DNA of 41,695 nucleotides from the NCBI GenBank assembly GCA_028288585.1, contig JAQBNL010000009.1, positions 1-41,695 of the forward strand. Direction: 5' to 3'. Below, in pieces: positions 14,893-24,724 of this stretch (positions are counted from its first letter, which is position 1; every line of letters starts with the position of its first letter). The stretch comes from Chitinophagaceae bacterium. GTDB taxonomy: Bacteria > Bacteroidota > Bacteroidia > Chitinophagales > Chitinophagaceae. The translations under genes were made by a program, and so were the position numbers. The notes beneath the pieces were generated by a model. It was not told the DNA's origin, did no database searches, and saw only the letters and a program-made list of their open reading frames with translations.

Positions 14893-15474
14893 ATGCTCAA
14901 AATCGGATTAACCGGCGGGCTTGGCAGTGGCAAAAGCACTGTAGCACACATTTTTGAAGTGCTGGGTATTCCTGTGTATTATGCTGATGCTGCCTCTAAA
15001 AGAATAATGAATGATGATGAGAAAGTAAAGGAAGCTGTGCAAAAGGCTTTCGGAAAAGAAGTATATCCTAAAGGAAAATTAGACAGAAAATATCTTGCAG
15101 AAATCGTTTTTAAGGATGAAAAGAAACTTGAGTTATTAAATTCCATTGTACATCCTGCTACTTTACTTGATGCCGCGGAATGGATGAACAAACAAACTTC
15201 ACTCTACACAATTAAAGAAGCCGCCCTGATATTTGAAAGCGGCTCTCATCAATCGCTGGATTATATAATTGGCGTTAAAGCTCCACTCCTACTGCGTTTA
15301 CAAAGAGCCATGAAACGTGATAATATTTCAAAAGACGAAGCGATGGCAAGGATAAGCAAACAATTAAACGAGGAGATAAAAATGCGCCTCTGTGATTTTA
15401 TTATTGTGAATGATGAACAGCAAATGGTAATTCCGCAGGTGCTGGAATTACACCAGAAGTTTCTGAAGATGTAA
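14893..15474 (+). CDS. coaE: dephospho-CoA kinase
   Basis: Encodes 193 residues, standard length. CoaE phosphorylates the 3'-OH of dephospho-CoA, the last step of coenzyme A synthesis. The Walker A loop GLGSGKST is at residues 9-16. The CoaE pattern GIPVYYADAASKRIMNDD (substrate DAD-like Asp), IVHPATLLDAAEW and a late EIKMRLCDFIIVND tail are present. It is the last gene of the nusB cluster and converges with the aminotransferase gene. Confidence 0.96.
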   Translation: MLKIGLTGGLGSGKSTVAHIFEVLGIPVYYADAASKRIMNDDEKVKEAVQKAFGKEVYPKGKLDRKYLAEIVFKDEKKLELLNSIVHPATLLDAAEWMNKQTSLYTIKEAALIFESGSHQSLDYIIGVKAPLLLRLQRAMKRDNISKDEAMARISKQLNEEIKMRLCDFIIVNDEQQMVIPQVLELHQKFLKM

Positions 15475-15500
15475 TTCCCAACAATGCAACCATTCAACAA

Positions 15501-16694
15501 TTAATCGGTAAGCTTACTTAATCCATCCTTAATCCTCCTAAAACCTTCTTCAATATTTTCCATACTGTTGGCAAATGAAATGCGGATACATTTTGGTTCA
15601 CCAAATGCAGAACCTGTTACGGTAGAAACATGTGATTCATTTAAAAGATACATGCATAGATCATCTGCATTTTTAATAACTTCTCCATTATATTTCTTTC
15701 CAAAATATTTATCAACCTGGGGGAAAACATAAAATGCTCCATCGGGTTCAAAGCATTTTATCAAGGGAATGTCTTTCATCAGTTCCATCACCTTTTGTTT
15801 ACGCACTTTAAACTGCTTAACCATTTCATGCGTTGTTTCCAAAGATGAATTTAAGGCTGTTATTGCTGCCCTTTGAGTTATTGAATTAGTACCGCTTGTT
15901 ATCTGTCCCTGTACTTTATCACATGCCTTGGCTATCTCAATTGATGAAGCGGTGTAACCAAGTCTCCACCCTGTCATAGCAAAGCCTTTACTCAAACCAT
16001 TAATTATTATTACCCTCTCTTTCAGTGATGCGAATTGTGCAATACTTTCATGTTTGCCAACATAGTTTATGTATTCATATATCTCGTCGCTGATAATATA
16101 TACCTGTGGATATTTTTCAAATATATCTGCAAGCGCAGTTAATTCTTCTTTACTATAAATGGCACCGGTAGGGTTAGAAGGCGATGAAAAAATGATAAGC
16201 TTTGTTTTATCTGTAATCGCAGCTTCTAATTCTTGGGGAGTTATCTTATACTTATTTTCAAGAGTTGTATTTACAAACTTCACAGTGCCCCTTGCAAAGC
16301 CTGCAATGGCAGAATAACTTACCCAATACGGAGTTGGAATAATAATTTCATCTCCTTCATCAAGGATGCTTAGCACAACATTAGCTATGCTTTGTTTGGC
16401 GCCTGTGCTTATTACAATTTGTTCGGGCTTATAATCAAGATCGTTGTCTCTTTTTAATTTATTGCATACCGCTTCACGCAGATCAAGATAACCGGCTACA
16501 GGAGGATAATGGCTCCAGTTATCATCAATAGCTTTTTTAGCGGCATCTTTAATATGCTGCGGAGTGTCAAAATCGGGCTCTCCCAAACTAAGTCCTATAA
16601 TATTAATTCCTTTGGCTGTAAGTTCTCTGCCAAGTTTAGCCATCTTAAGTGTTTCAGGCTCTGAAAATCTAGATAATAGTGATGAAAGCTGCAT
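15501..16694 (-). CDS. class I pyridoxal-phosphate aminotransferase (aspartate aminotransferase-like)
   Basis: Encodes 397 residues of the fold-type I, class Ib aspartate/prephenate aminotransferase group. Key segments: GLSLGEPDFDTPQHI (34-48), ISTGAKQSI, PTPYWVSY, SPSNPTGAIYS (the Asn that contacts PLP), SDEIYEYI, and the PLP-lysine motif NGLSKGFAMTGWRLGY with Lys236. The C-terminal IRISFANS contains the carboxylate-binding Arg. It transfers amino groups between aspartate (possibly other amino acids) and 2-oxoglutarate. A TACTTTTG box (16714-16721) lies 20 bases upstream. Confidence 0.93.
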   Translation of the reverse strand: MQLSSLLSRFSEPETLKMAKLGRELTAKGINIIGLSLGEPDFDTPQHIKDAAKKAIDDNWSHYPPVAGYLDLREAVCNKLKRDNDLDYKPEQIVISTGAKQSIANVVLSILDEGDEIIIPTPYWVSYSAIAGFARGTVKFVNTTLENKYKITPQELEAAITDKTKLIIFSSPSNPTGAIYSKEELTALADIFEKYPQVYIISDEIYEYINYVGKHESIAQFASLKERVIIINGLSKGFAMTGWRLGYTASSIEIAKACDKVQGQITSGTNSITQRAAITALNSSLETTHEMVKQFKVRKQKVMELMKDIPLIKCFEPDGAFYVFPQVDKYFGKKYNGEVIKNADDLCMYLLNESHVSTVTGSAFGEPKCIRISFANSMENIEEGFRRIKDGLSKLTD

Positions 16695-16713
16695 GTAAAT
16701 TTTTTAAGAAGTG

Positions 16714-16721
16714 CAAAAGTA
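16714..16721 (-). promoter_or_regulatory. -7 box (TACTTTTG) of the aminotransferase gene
   Basis: An exact minus-strand TAnnTTTG match 20 bases before the ATG at 16694. The -33 element is not clear. Confidence 0.45.
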
Positions 16722-16745
16722 AGAGTTACGGAAGAAAAAGCACTC

Positions 16746-18056
16746 CTATTTATCGTAGATAATTTTAAAGGAAAAAAGATCAGGATAATGAGCCCGCTTC
16801 CGGTTGGCATCATAGTCATAAATAATCTTACCTAAATTTTTCATGAAAGGATAACCTATGGTTTCGTAATCATATTTATCATCATTCATAACGCCATCTC
16901 TGTTACAATAAATTTCAGCAGATAAAAAGAATTCGATCTTTTTATCAAAGTCAACGATGTAGGCTACATCCAGCAGGTGCCCGTATGCATCTCCTTCTTT
17001 ATTAAATATGCGGATATTTTTAGGAATACTCCCTCTTTGTGCGCCATACAATAAATTTTTTCCATACGCATCCGGGTAGCTGGCAGAATCATAAGGCGGG
17101 AATATTGTTTCCGGCGGAAATTGAGACATATACTGGTATACAAATTTAAAATCATCCGGTGTAAGGTTAAATCGCTGCTTTGGTAAAACAGTATTTGGGA
17201 AGATTACGCTGCGCAAAATATTATGAAGTGATTCAAGGTAGATCCTGTTCTTCCTGCTAAAATTCATTGGCGTATTTATTAACTGGTCGCCTTTATAATA
17301 AGCAGTACCCAGTGAATCATTCCTATCTGCATATTTAGTTTGATTAAATAACAAGGGCTGCTGGTACAAAACATTGTTATTGGCATCTAAAAATTTAATT
17401 GGATTGGTATGCCTGTTCTCATCTTCGCTTAAAGCAATTTGCAGGCGGTGGAGGATCTGTACTTCCTCATACCCTTTTGTATGCAACTGGTCATTTAAAT
17501 ATTCCTGACCTAAAAACTCGTACAGCCTGTTCATCGCGTCATTATCACTTACTAAAAAAATCTTTTTGATATAATTTGCTATGGTTGGCCTGCCATCAGA
17601 TGTTGTTGGATCATTATATACTGCTGTCTGCCCGCTGTAAGCAGCTTCAGTTATCATTGTTGTATTCTTATTAATGCCTGTTGCTTTTAACTCGTTTAGT
17701 TTTTGTAATGCAAGCAATGCGGTTGGCAGCTTAACTGTTGATGCAGGGTAAAAATATTTGGCAGGATTTACATTAAAATAATAATTGGTGAGCTTTGGTA
17801 AATTGTTCCTGCCCCTGTCAACCTGGGTGTAAATTATCTGTACATTCCAGTCTTTTCTGTGAGCAAGGATACTATCAAAATATTGAGGATATTGTTTTAA
17901 CAGGTCTTCAAGGAAGGCATCTGTCTTTGTTCCATCCGGCAAAACCACTGTGGGAGTTTTAGGAATTATCCTTTCCGTTTGCATTTTCTTTACAGGATTA
18001 CAGGCTATAAACATTAAAGCCAGTAACCAATACAACTTTACATTGGTAAATTTCAT
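16746..18056 (-). CDS. class A beta-lactamase-fold serine hydrolase lipoprotein
   Basis: Encodes 436 residues from ATG 18056. MKFTNVKLYWLLALMFIAC is a lipoprotein signal with Cys19. The catalytic S-x-x-K tetrad STVK is at 106-109 within FYPASTVKLPTALLALQKL, and S-D-N at 170-172 within FLVSDNDAMNRLYEFLG. The third motif (KTG in beta-lactamases) is replaced by something like NKEGDAYG near the C-terminus. The protein is longer than true class A beta-lactamases (~290) and is more likely a peptidoglycan- or ester-acting envelope hydrolase. Antibiotic hydrolysis should not be assumed. Confidence 0.85.
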   Translation of the reverse strand: MKFTNVKLYWLLALMFIACNPVKKMQTERIIPKTPTVVLPDGTKTDAFLEDLLKQYPQYFDSILAHRKDWNVQIIYTQVDRGRNNLPKLTNYYFNVNPAKYFYPASTVKLPTALLALQKLNELKATGINKNTTMITEAAYSGQTAVYNDPTTSDGRPTIANYIKKIFLVSDNDAMNRLYEFLGQEYLNDQLHTKGYEEVQILHRLQIALSEDENRHTNPIKFLDANNNVLYQQPLLFNQTKYADRNDSLGTAYYKGDQLINTPMNFSRKNRIYLESLHNILRSVIFPNTVLPKQRFNLTPDDFKFVYQYMSQFPPETIFPPYDSASYPDAYGKNLLYGAQRGSIPKNIRIFNKEGDAYGHLLDVAYIVDFDKKIEFFLSAEIYCNRDGVMNDDKYDYETIGYPFMKNLGKIIYDYDANRKRAHYPDLFSFKIIYDK

Positions 18057-18126
18057 GCCGCCAAAAATATACAAAAGCAAGTCCCGAAAATCAATTCTAA
18101 AATGAATCTAAAACTTCATAAATGGC

Positions 18127-18158
18127 TTGCCACATTCAGGTTCAAAACCCTATCTTTG
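18127..18158 (+). promoter_or_regulatory. secDF promoter TTG-N21-TATCTTTG
   Basis: TTG (18127-18129) and TATCTTTG (18151-18158) are separated by 21 bases, with the ATG 21 bases further on. It lies between the divergent lipoprotein gene and secDF. Confidence 0.65.
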
Positions 18159-18178
18159 CGGACTTCTAAAATTTAATT

Positions 18179-21100
18179 ATGAGACTGAAAGGTTTGGTTT
18201 GGTTTTTTGCTATCGTTTTAATACTTATATCCGTATTCCAGTTATCCTTTACATGGGTAGTTAACAGCCACGAAAGCGCTATGAAAGCTAAGGCTGAGAA
18301 ACAGGTCAGAATCAGTAATCCTGGTGCCAGGGGTGATGAGAAAAATGATCTTGTAAAAATAAGGCTGCTAAGATTGCTTGACAGCACAAAGGATACTAAA
18401 ATTTATCCTGTACTGGGTACTACTTATCAAAAGGCAAAGGAGAACGAATTAAATCTCGGTCTTGACCTGCAGGGTGGAATGAACGTTACAATGGATGTTA
18501 GCCTTGAAGGTTTGATAAAATCTCTTAGTAATAACCCTAAAGATCCCCAGTTATTAAATGCTTTAGCGGAAGCCACAAGGCTTAAGGCAAACAGCGATGC
18601 TGATTATATTACATTGTTCAGCGATGCTTTCAAAAAACAAAATCCTTCTGCCAACCTTGCCTCCATATTTGCAGGTGCAGGAAAAAATATCAAGGTTACG
18701 GATAGTGATGATAAAGTAACTGAAGAAATAAGAACTATTGCAAAGGGAGCAATTAATCAAACCTATAAAATATTATTAAAGCGTATTGATAAATTTGGTG
18801 TTGCCCAGCCCAATATTAACCTTGATGAGAACAAAGGTATTATTACTGTTGAGCTTGCCGGTGTTCAGGATGCTGACAGGGTTAGAAAATTATTACAGTC
18901 ATCAGCCAACTTACAGTTTTGGGAAGTATATAACATCGGGGAGATAAGTAAAAATATTGAAGAGGCTGATAAGGCTCTCCAGAATTATTTAAACGGAGTA
19001 GCTCCCGATACTACAAAGCATGTAACTGATACTTCTAAAGCAGCAAAGGATACAGCTAAAAATGTATTGACTAAAAATGATAAGCCTTTACTTAATACAA
19101 TTCATTTCATAGGGCCGCAACAGGATAAAAACGGTAAGCAGCAGTATTCATCAGCTATAGCTAATCTTGAATTAAAAGATACTGCTAAAGCAAATGAATA
19201 TTTGAATCTTGATGTGGTTAAAAATAATTTCCCGTCCAATCTTAAATTTTTATATGGCATTGAAGAAAAAGATGCAAAGAGCAGCAGAAAATTCGTTTCT
19301 CTGTATGCTATAAAGACTATCCCCGGAAGTGATAAAGCAAAACTGGAAGGTGAAGGAGTTGAAGAGGCCAGCCAGCAATATGATGAAAGAAGCAGGCCAT
19401 CTGTAAAAATGCAGATGACGCCTTCAGGCAGCAGAACATGGGCAAAACTTACTACCGATAATGTTGGTAAACCGATTGCCATTGTGCTTGATGACGTTGT
19501 TTATTCAGCGCCCAATGTTAATGGGCCTATTGAAGGAGGAAGCTCAGAAATAAGCGGAAGCTTTACTGTTGAGGAAGCGCAGGATCTTGCTAACATTTTA
19601 AAATCAGGTAAGCTTGATGCTCCTGCTAAAATTGTGCAGGAACAAATTGTAGGCCCAACACTTGGTAAAGAAGCCGTAAATGGTGGTGCAAAAGCTTTTG
19701 CAATTTCTTTTTTGGTGATCTTCATTTTGATGCTGATCTATTATAACACAGCAGGATGGGTTGCCAACATTGCATTGATATTAAACTTACTTTTTACCAT
19801 CGGGGTATTAAGCGCCCTGGGCGCTACTTTAACTGCCGCAGGTATTGCCGGTTTGGTACTTACCATCGGTATGGCAGTGGATACCAACGTAATTATTTTT
19901 GAAAGAATTAAGGAAGAACTTACCCGTGGTAAAAGTTACCAGCAGGCAGTTAATGATGGATACAGGCGATCGCTTGCTCCCGTTATTGATGCCCACGTAA
20001 CAACCTTTTTAACGGCTGCTATTCTATATTATTTTGGTCTTGGACCAGTAAGAGGTTTTGCAACCACGCAGATGCTGGGTATCGCACTTTCCTTATTCTG
20101 CGGAATTTTATTATCAAGATTAGTTACTGATGTTTGGACAAATAAACAAAGGCACTTTAAATATTTTACAGGAGTTTCAAAACGTGTTTTTAAACATGCG
20201 AAATATAAATTTATTGAATACAGGAAAGTAGCGTACGGAATTTCTATCGTGGTTTTAATTATGGGTGTTGCTTCTTTCTTTAATGGGTTTCATGAAGGTG
20301 TGGAATTTAAAGGCGGAAGAAGTTATACTGTTTCGTTTGATAAAGCAGTACAAAATGATGAAATAAGAAATAGCTTAAGAGACCAGTTTAATGGCGATTA
20401 CCCGGTAATAAAAACTGTAGGCGACAGCAGGCATTTAAACATCACTACCTCATTTATGAAAGGTGTTGAAAATGCTGATAGTGTTGTTCAGACACGTTTA
20501 TACCAGGGTGTAAAACCACATTTGGCAGCAGGTACAACTTATCAAAGCTTTGTAAAAAATAATATTCAAAGCTCGCAGGTGGTTCAGCCAACCATTTCTG
20601 ATGATCTTAAAAAGGGTGCAATACAGGCAACCATATTTGCATTGCTTGCTATCATACTTTACATTTTCATCCGCTTTCGCGACTGGAGATATTCTTTGGG
20701 AACCATCGTTTCATTATTGCATGACGTATTGGTAACCTTAGCTGTTTTCTCTTTCTTTAAAAACATAGTTCCCTTCCCGCTGGAAATTGACCAGCATTTT
20801 ATTGCAGCGATATTAACGGTAATAGGTTTCTCCATGAATGATACCGTAATTGTATTTGACAGGATTCGTGAATACAGCAGGAACATGAAAAATGCTGACA
20901 AGAAAACTATTATTAACAGTGCTATCAATGATACATTAAGCCGTACGATTATGACATCGTTAACTGTTTTCTTAACACTGCTGATCTTATTTATCTTCGG
21001 CGGAGAAGTTACAAGAGGCTTTGCATTTGCAATGCTGATAGGTGTGGCTACCGGTACTTATTCATCCATTTTTGTGGCAGCGCCAATACTTGTTGATTTT

Positions 21101-21187
21101 GCAAAGAACAAACCACTGGGCTCTGCTGATCTTGCTACAGAAAATGCGAAGAAAGCTGTAAGTAAGGTTAAAGTAGTAAAGACATGA
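18179..21187 (+). CDS. secDF: protein translocase subunit SecDF (fused)
   Basis: Encodes 1002 residues, a natural fusion of SecD and SecF as is usual in Bacteroidota. It uses the proton gradient to pull exported proteins out of SecYEG. The SecD part has an N-terminal TM, GLDLQGGMNVTMDV (near 93), a long periplasmic P1 region with a Lys/Thr-rich insertion (VAPDTTKHVTDTSKAAKDTAKN), then GMAVDTNVIIFERIKEE (near 564). The SecF part has GVEFKGGRSYTVSFD (near 707) and GFSMNDTVIVFDRIREYSR (near 882), giving two six-TM bundles in all. The tail is Lys-rich. A strong terminator follows. Confidence 0.98.
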   Translation: MRLKGLVWFFAIVLILISVFQLSFTWVVNSHESAMKAKAEKQVRISNPGARGDEKNDLVKIRLLRLLDSTKDTKIYPVLGTTYQKAKENELNLGLDLQGGMNVTMDVSLEGLIKSLSNNPKDPQLLNALAEATRLKANSDADYITLFSDAFKKQNPSANLASIFAGAGKNIKVTDSDDKVTEEIRTIAKGAINQTYKILLKRIDKFGVAQPNINLDENKGIITVELAGVQDADRVRKLLQSSANLQFWEVYNIGEISKNIEEADKALQNYLNGVAPDTTKHVTDTSKAAKDTAKNVLTKNDKPLLNTIHFIGPQQDKNGKQQYSSAIANLELKDTAKANEYLNLDVVKNNFPSNLKFLYGIEEKDAKSSRKFVSLYAIKTIPGSDKAKLEGEGVEEASQQYDERSRPSVKMQMTPSGSRTWAKLTTDNVGKPIAIVLDDVVYSAPNVNGPIEGGSSEISGSFTVEEAQDLANILKSGKLDAPAKIVQEQIVGPTLGKEAVNGGAKAFAISFLVIFILMLIYYNTAGWVANIALILNLLFTIGVLSALGATLTAAGIAGLVLTIGMAVDTNVIIFERIKEELTRGKSYQQAVNDGYRRSLAPVIDAHVTTFLTAAILYYFGLGPVRGFATTQMLGIALSLFCGILLSRLVTDVWTNKQRHFKYFTGVSKRVFKHAKYKFIEYRKVAYGISIVVLIMGVASFFNGFHEGVEFKGGRSYTVSFDKAVQNDEIRNSLRDQFNGDYPVIKTVGDSRHLNITTSFMKGVENADSVVQTRLYQGVKPHLAAGTTYQSFVKNNIQSSQVVQPTISDDLKKGAIQATIFALLAIILYIFIRFRDWRYSLGTIVSLLHDVLVTLAVFSFFKNIVPFPLEIDQHFIAAILTVIGFSMNDTVIVFDRIREYSRNMKNADKKTIINSAINDTLSRTIMTSLTVFLTLLILFIFGGEVTRGFAFAMLIGVATGTYSSIFVAAPILVDFAKNKPLGSADLATENAKKAVSKVKVVKT

Positions 21188-21230
21188 TTGTCTGAACTAA
21201 GATTTATCTGATTAAAAGATTATAGGATAC

Positions 21231-21258
21231 AACCCGTTAAGTGATTAACGGGTTTTTT
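21231..21258 (+). terminator. intrinsic terminator of secDF
   Basis: AACCCGTTAA (21231-21240) pairs perfectly with TTAACGGGTT (21245-21254) around GTGA, with a T run continuing to 21258. A textbook Rho-independent terminator 43 bases after the stop. Confidence 0.88.
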
Positions 21259-21291
21259 ATTAGTTGAATGTTTTAAATTATTTTTATACAG

Positions 21292-22179
21292 ATGCCACAA
21301 CAAAAACAAAAGAAGCAAAATATTTATTTAAGGCGTTTTAAAGATGCCTTCTTAATTGCAGCAGGTATTATATCTGCCGGGTTTGGTATCAATGGGTTTT
21401 TATTATCAAGTCATTTTATTGATGGAGGTATCACGGGTATCTCCATGCTGCTTACGGATATCTTTGGGTTTCCTATTTCAATATTACTGGCGTTGCTTAA
21501 CGTGCCGTTCATTATTCTTGCTTATAAAACGATAGGTTTAAAGTTTGCTGTAAAAACTTCATTGGCCATTTTAGGGCTTGCATTATGCCTTGCGTTTTTC
21601 CCTTACCCGGATGTTACGCCCGATAAATTACTAACGGCAATATTTGGCGGGTTTTTTATTGGTACAGGGATTGGCCTGGCTATGCGTGGCGGTGCAGTGC
21701 TTGATGGAACGGAGATAGCGGCGGTATTGCTAAGCAGAAGCTCAGCAATATTAAAAGTAAGTGATGTAATTCTTTTGCTGAATGTTTTGATATTTACTGC
21801 CGCAGTTTTTTTCCTTGGAGTAGAACCGGCGTTGTATTCCATAGTAACTTATTTCGCTGCCTCTAAAATGATTGACTATGTTGTAAATGGTATTGAAGAA
21901 TATACTGCTATAACTATCATTTCAGACCATAACGATGAAATAAAAGATATGATTACTAACAGGCTGCACCATGGCATAACGGTATACACCGGAACAACAG
22001 GGTATGGAAGACATGGAGCAAAAAGCCTTGACAAGGATATTCTTTATACTGTGATCACACGATTAGAAGTAGGTAGTTTACAAACTGAAATAAATAAGAT
22101 CGATCCTGATGCGGTTGTTATCCAGCAAAGCGTAAATGGAATAAAAGGAGGGATAATTAAGAAGAGGGCCTTGCATTAA
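21292..22179 (+). CDS. YitT-family membrane protein (DUF2179 C-terminus)
   Basis: Encodes 295 residues. The N-terminal ~200 residues contain about five to six TM helices with the family motifs GFGINGFLLSSHFIDGGITGISML and GGFFIGTGIGLAMRGGAVLDGTEIAAVLLSR. The soluble C-terminal DUF2179 domain spans about 205-290 and contains VNGIEEYTAITIISDHNDEI, GITVYTGTTGYGRHGAKSLDKDILYTVITR and a final KGGIIKK. YitT proteins are putative transporters with no confirmed substrate. The gene ends two bases before the stop of the convergent Fe-S carrier gene. Confidence 0.92.
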   Translation: MPQQKQKKQNIYLRRFKDAFLIAAGIISAGFGINGFLLSSHFIDGGITGISMLLTDIFGFPISILLALLNVPFIILAYKTIGLKFAVKTSLAILGLALCLAFFPYPDVTPDKLLTAIFGGFFIGTGIGLAMRGGAVLDGTEIAAVLLSRSSAILKVSDVILLLNVLIFTAAVFFLGVEPALYSIVTYFAASKMIDYVVNGIEEYTAITIISDHNDEIKDMITNRLHHGITVYTGTTGYGRHGAKSLDKDILYTVITRLEVGSLQTEINKIDPDAVVIQQSVNGIKGGIIKKRALH

Positions 22180-22181
22180 TG

Positions 22182-22526
22182 CTACACTGCAAAGCTTGTC
22201 CCACATCCACAGGTCTTACTTGCATTCGGATTATTGAAAGTAAATCCACGGGAGTTTAATCCGCCTTCCCAATGTATTTCCATACCGGTTAAGTAAATGC
22301 CATGAGCAGGATTTATGATGCAGGTAATTCCATCTATTTCAAAAATTTCATCTTTATCTTCTTTCTTATCAAAGCCTAAAACGTAGGTCATGCCTGAGCA
22401 TCCGCCACCCTTCACGCCTACTCTTAAATATTGTGAGGCATCAAAGCCTTCTTCATTCGTCAATCTTTTAATTTCATTAATTGCGCCAGTGGTAAAAGTT
22501 ACAGGCGCTATTGTTACTGTTTCCAT
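22182..22526 (-). CDS. A-type iron-sulfur carrier (IscA/ErpA/SufA family)
   Basis: Encodes 114 residues. The three conserved cysteines of A-type carriers are present: Cys43 in KGGGCSGMTYVLGFD and Cys106/Cys108 in SKTCGCGTSF. The C-terminal GGLNSRGFTFNNPNA is typical of ErpA/IscA. It carries an Fe-S cluster to apo-enzymes; a nearby Fe-S client is the L-serine dehydratase, though not in the same operon. No isc or suf genes are adjacent. Assignment to ErpA versus SufA cannot be made from the sequence alone. Confidence 0.93.
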   Translation of the reverse strand: METVTIAPVTFTTGAINEIKRLTNEEGFDASQYLRVGVKGGGCSGMTYVLGFDKKEDKDEIFEIDGITCIINPAHGIYLTGMEIHWEGGLNSRGFTFNNPNASKTCGCGTSFAV

Positions 22527-22560
22527 ACCGTAAAATTACAAACGTTTGCCAATGGATGTT

Positions 22561-22568
22561 TACTTTTG
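22561..22568 (+). promoter_or_regulatory. -7 box (TACTTTTG) before the gene at 22585
   Basis: An exact TAnnTTTG match 16 bases ahead of ATG 22585. It favours that start over upstream in-frame codons, which overlap or precede the box. Confidence 0.5.
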
Positions 22569-22584
22569 TGGGAAAATTAAGAGT

Positions 22585-23094
22585 ATGTCAACATTTGAGA
22601 CAATAGTAATTGTTCTGCTTGGAGTTGAAATTTTAGCGCTGATATGGATGATAACAGAATTCAGTGGAATGAAAACGTCAATTAAAGAAAGAGCAGGCAT
22701 TAATAATGAAACAATAAAACTTCGTTTACAGGCTTATGAAAGACTAACATTACTTGCCGAACGCATAGCATTAAATAATCTTATTTCAAGGGTCCCGAAT
22801 GCAGGCTTATCTGCAAAGCAAATGCAGCATGCCCTGGTAGAAGCTATAAAAACAGAATATGAATATAATATCAGCCAGCAGGTGTATGTATCGCCCGAGG
22901 CATGGAGGGCAGTGCATAATTTAAAGGAGCAGAACATATATATCATAAACCAGCTAACCATTACACTCCCTTTCCAGGCATCTGCAATGGATCTTAATAA
23001 ACAAATTATTGACTACCTGATGAGTAACCCCAAGGCATCTTTACATACTATTGTTTTGGAAGCATTAAATTTTGAAGCAAAGAAAATAATGTAA
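22585..23094 (+). CDS. membrane-anchored protein of unknown function
   Basis: Encodes 169 residues from ATG 22585. One N-terminal TM helix (about 4-22, FETIVIVLLGVEILALIWMI) is followed by a soluble helical region: TIKLRLQAYERLTLLAERIALNNLISRV, then KQMQHALVEAIKTEYEYNISQQVYVSPEAWRAVHNLKEQ. It ends ALNFEAKKIM. I do not recognise a named family. It is directly upstream (43 bases) of the acyl-CoA mutase gene on the same strand, so the two may be co-transcribed; whether the link is functional is unknown. Confidence 0.75.
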   Translation: MSTFETIVIVLLGVEILALIWMITEFSGMKTSIKERAGINNETIKLRLQAYERLTLLAERIALNNLISRVPNAGLSAKQMQHALVEAIKTEYEYNISQQVYVSPEAWRAVHNLKEQNIYIINQLTITLPFQASAMDLNKQIIDYLMSNPKASLHTIVLEALNFEAKKIM

Positions 23095-23137
23095 CCCCTA
23101 TCCCGCCCCCATCCCCTAAAGGGGTGAGCAAAAGATT

Positions 23138-24703
23138 ATGAATAAAAAAATAACAGATTCAGGGATTGAGATAAAAAGAATCTATACACAGAATGATGTT
23201 TCGAAAGTCCCTCCACCGGAAGGTTTTGGGGAGGCTGGAGAGTTTCCATTTACAAGAGGAATACAACCCGATATGTATCGTGGCAAGCTATGGACTATGA
23301 GGCAGTATGCAGGTTTTAGCACTGCGGAGGAAAGTAATAATCGTTACCACTATTTACTATCACAGGGAGTTTCAGGATTAAGTGTTGCATTTGACCTGCC
23401 TACACAAATTGGTTATGACAGTGATCATGAACTGGCAGAAGGCGAGGTTGGAAAAGTTGGTGTCGCTATAGATTCGTTAGAGGATATGGAATTGCTTTTT
23501 AAGGATATTAATTTACAGGATATTTCTACCTCTATGACTATAAATGCAACTGCATTTATTTTACTGGCGCTATATGTTGCCCTGGCAAAAAAACAAGGTG
23601 CTGATCTTTCTACACTAACAGGCACCATTCAAAATGATATTTTAAAAGAATATGCTGCAAGAGGAACGTACATCTATCCTCCCAAACCATCCATGCGTAT
23701 CATAACCGATGTGTTTGAATGGTGCAGCAAAGAACTTCCAAAGTGGAATACGATTTCTATTTCAGGTTACCATATTCGTGAGGCAGGCAGTACTGCAGTA
23801 CAGGAAATTGCTTTCACGCTCAGTAATGGCAAAGCGTATATAAAAGCTGCAATGGAAAAAGGCCTTGACATAAATGTTTTTGGCAAACGCCTCTCCTTCT
23901 TTTTTAATGCACACAATAATTTATTTGAAGAGGTTGCAAAGTTCAGGGCAGCAAGAAGAATGTGGGCCAATATTATGAAGGACGCCGGCGCCACAGATGA
24001 GAAGGCAATGATGCTGCGCTTTCATACACAAACAGGTGGCAGCACATTAACCTCGCAGCAGGCAATGAATAATATCAGCCGGGTTACTATACAAACTTTA
24101 GCAGCAGTTTTAGGAGGAACACAAAGTCTGCATACGAATGGATATGATGAGGCATTGAATCTGCCTACTGAAGAAGCTGCAGGAATTGCATTACGTACAC
24201 AACAGATAGCAGCTTTTGAAAGTGGTATTGCAGACACTGCCGATCCTCTTGGGGGAAGTTATTTTGTTGAATCGCTTACCAATGAAGTGGAAACAGAGGC
24301 ATGGAAATTAATTGAAAAGATTGATGCCATGGGAGGAAGTGTAACCGCGATTGAGCAGGGATTTATTCAAAATGAAATTGCAAAAAGCGCTTACGAATAC
24401 CAGCAGAAAATTGAATCAGGAGAAAAAATAATTGTTGGGGTAAATAAATTTAAAAATGAGCAAAACATTTTGCCGCCTTCATTTAAAATTGATGACAGCA
24501 TTCGGCAGTTGCAAATAGATAAATTAAAGTTATTGAAACAAAAAAGAGACAATAAGAAAGCTTTTGCATGTCTTCAGATTATAAAAGATAATGCTATCAA
24601 TGGCGAAAATCTAATGCCTGCTGTAATAGATGCTATTGAAAATTATTGCACACTGGGTGAAATATCAAACACACTGAGAACTGTTTTTGGAGAGTATAAA
24701 TAA
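23138..24703 (+). CDS. methylmalonyl-CoA mutase-family catalytic subunit, no B12 domain
   Basis: Encodes 521 residues covering only the TIM-barrel, acyl-CoA-binding chain of cobalamin-dependent acyl-CoA mutases. Visible segments are [110 protein letters not shown] and [15 protein letters not shown]. The C-terminal cobalamin-binding domain (DxHxxG...SxL...GG) of ~700-residue mutases is absent, so a separate small B12 subunit must be encoded elsewhere. Methylmalonyl-CoA (succinyl-CoA interconversion) is the likely substrate; isobutyryl- or other acyl-CoA mutases share this split architecture. Confidence 0.92.
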   Translation: MNKKITDSGIEIKRIYTQNDVSKVPPPEGFGEAGEFPFTRGIQPDMYRGKLWTMRQYAGFSTAEESNNRYHYLLSQGVSGLSVAFDLPTQIGYDSDHELAEGEVGKVGVAIDSLEDMELLFKDINLQDISTSMTINATAFILLALYVALAKKQGADLSTLTGTIQNDILKEYAARGTYIYPPKPSMRIITDVFEWCSKELPKWNTISISGYHIREAGSTAVQEIAFTLSNGKAYIKAAMEKGLDINVFGKRLSFFFNAHNNLFEEVAKFRAARRMWANIMKDAGATDEKAMMLRFHTQTGGSTLTSQQAMNNISRVTIQTLAAVLGGTQSLHTNGYDEALNLPTEEAAGIALRTQQIAAFESGIADTADPLGGSYFVESLTNEVETEAWKLIEKIDAMGGSVTAIEQGFIQNEIAKSAYEYQQKIESGEKIIVGVNKFKNEQNILPPSFKIDDSIRQLQIDKLKLLKQKRDNKKAFACLQIIKDNAINGENLMPAVIDAIENYCTLGEISNTLRTVFGEYK

Positions 24704-24708
24704 AATGT

Positions 24709-24716
24709 TAATTTTG
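24709..24716 (+). promoter_or_regulatory. -7 box (TAATTTTG) before the gene at 24725
   Basis: An exact TAnnTTTG match starting five bases after the mutase stop and ending eight bases before ATG 24725. It implies a short leader and rules against the GTG at 24716. Confidence 0.4.
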
Positions 24717-24724
24717 TGTTAACC

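Noticed and set aside
16746-18056. Antibiotic-resistance beta-lactamase
   Set aside because: SxxK and SDN are present, but the length and the third motif differ from class A beta-lactamases; a cell-envelope hydrolase is more likely.
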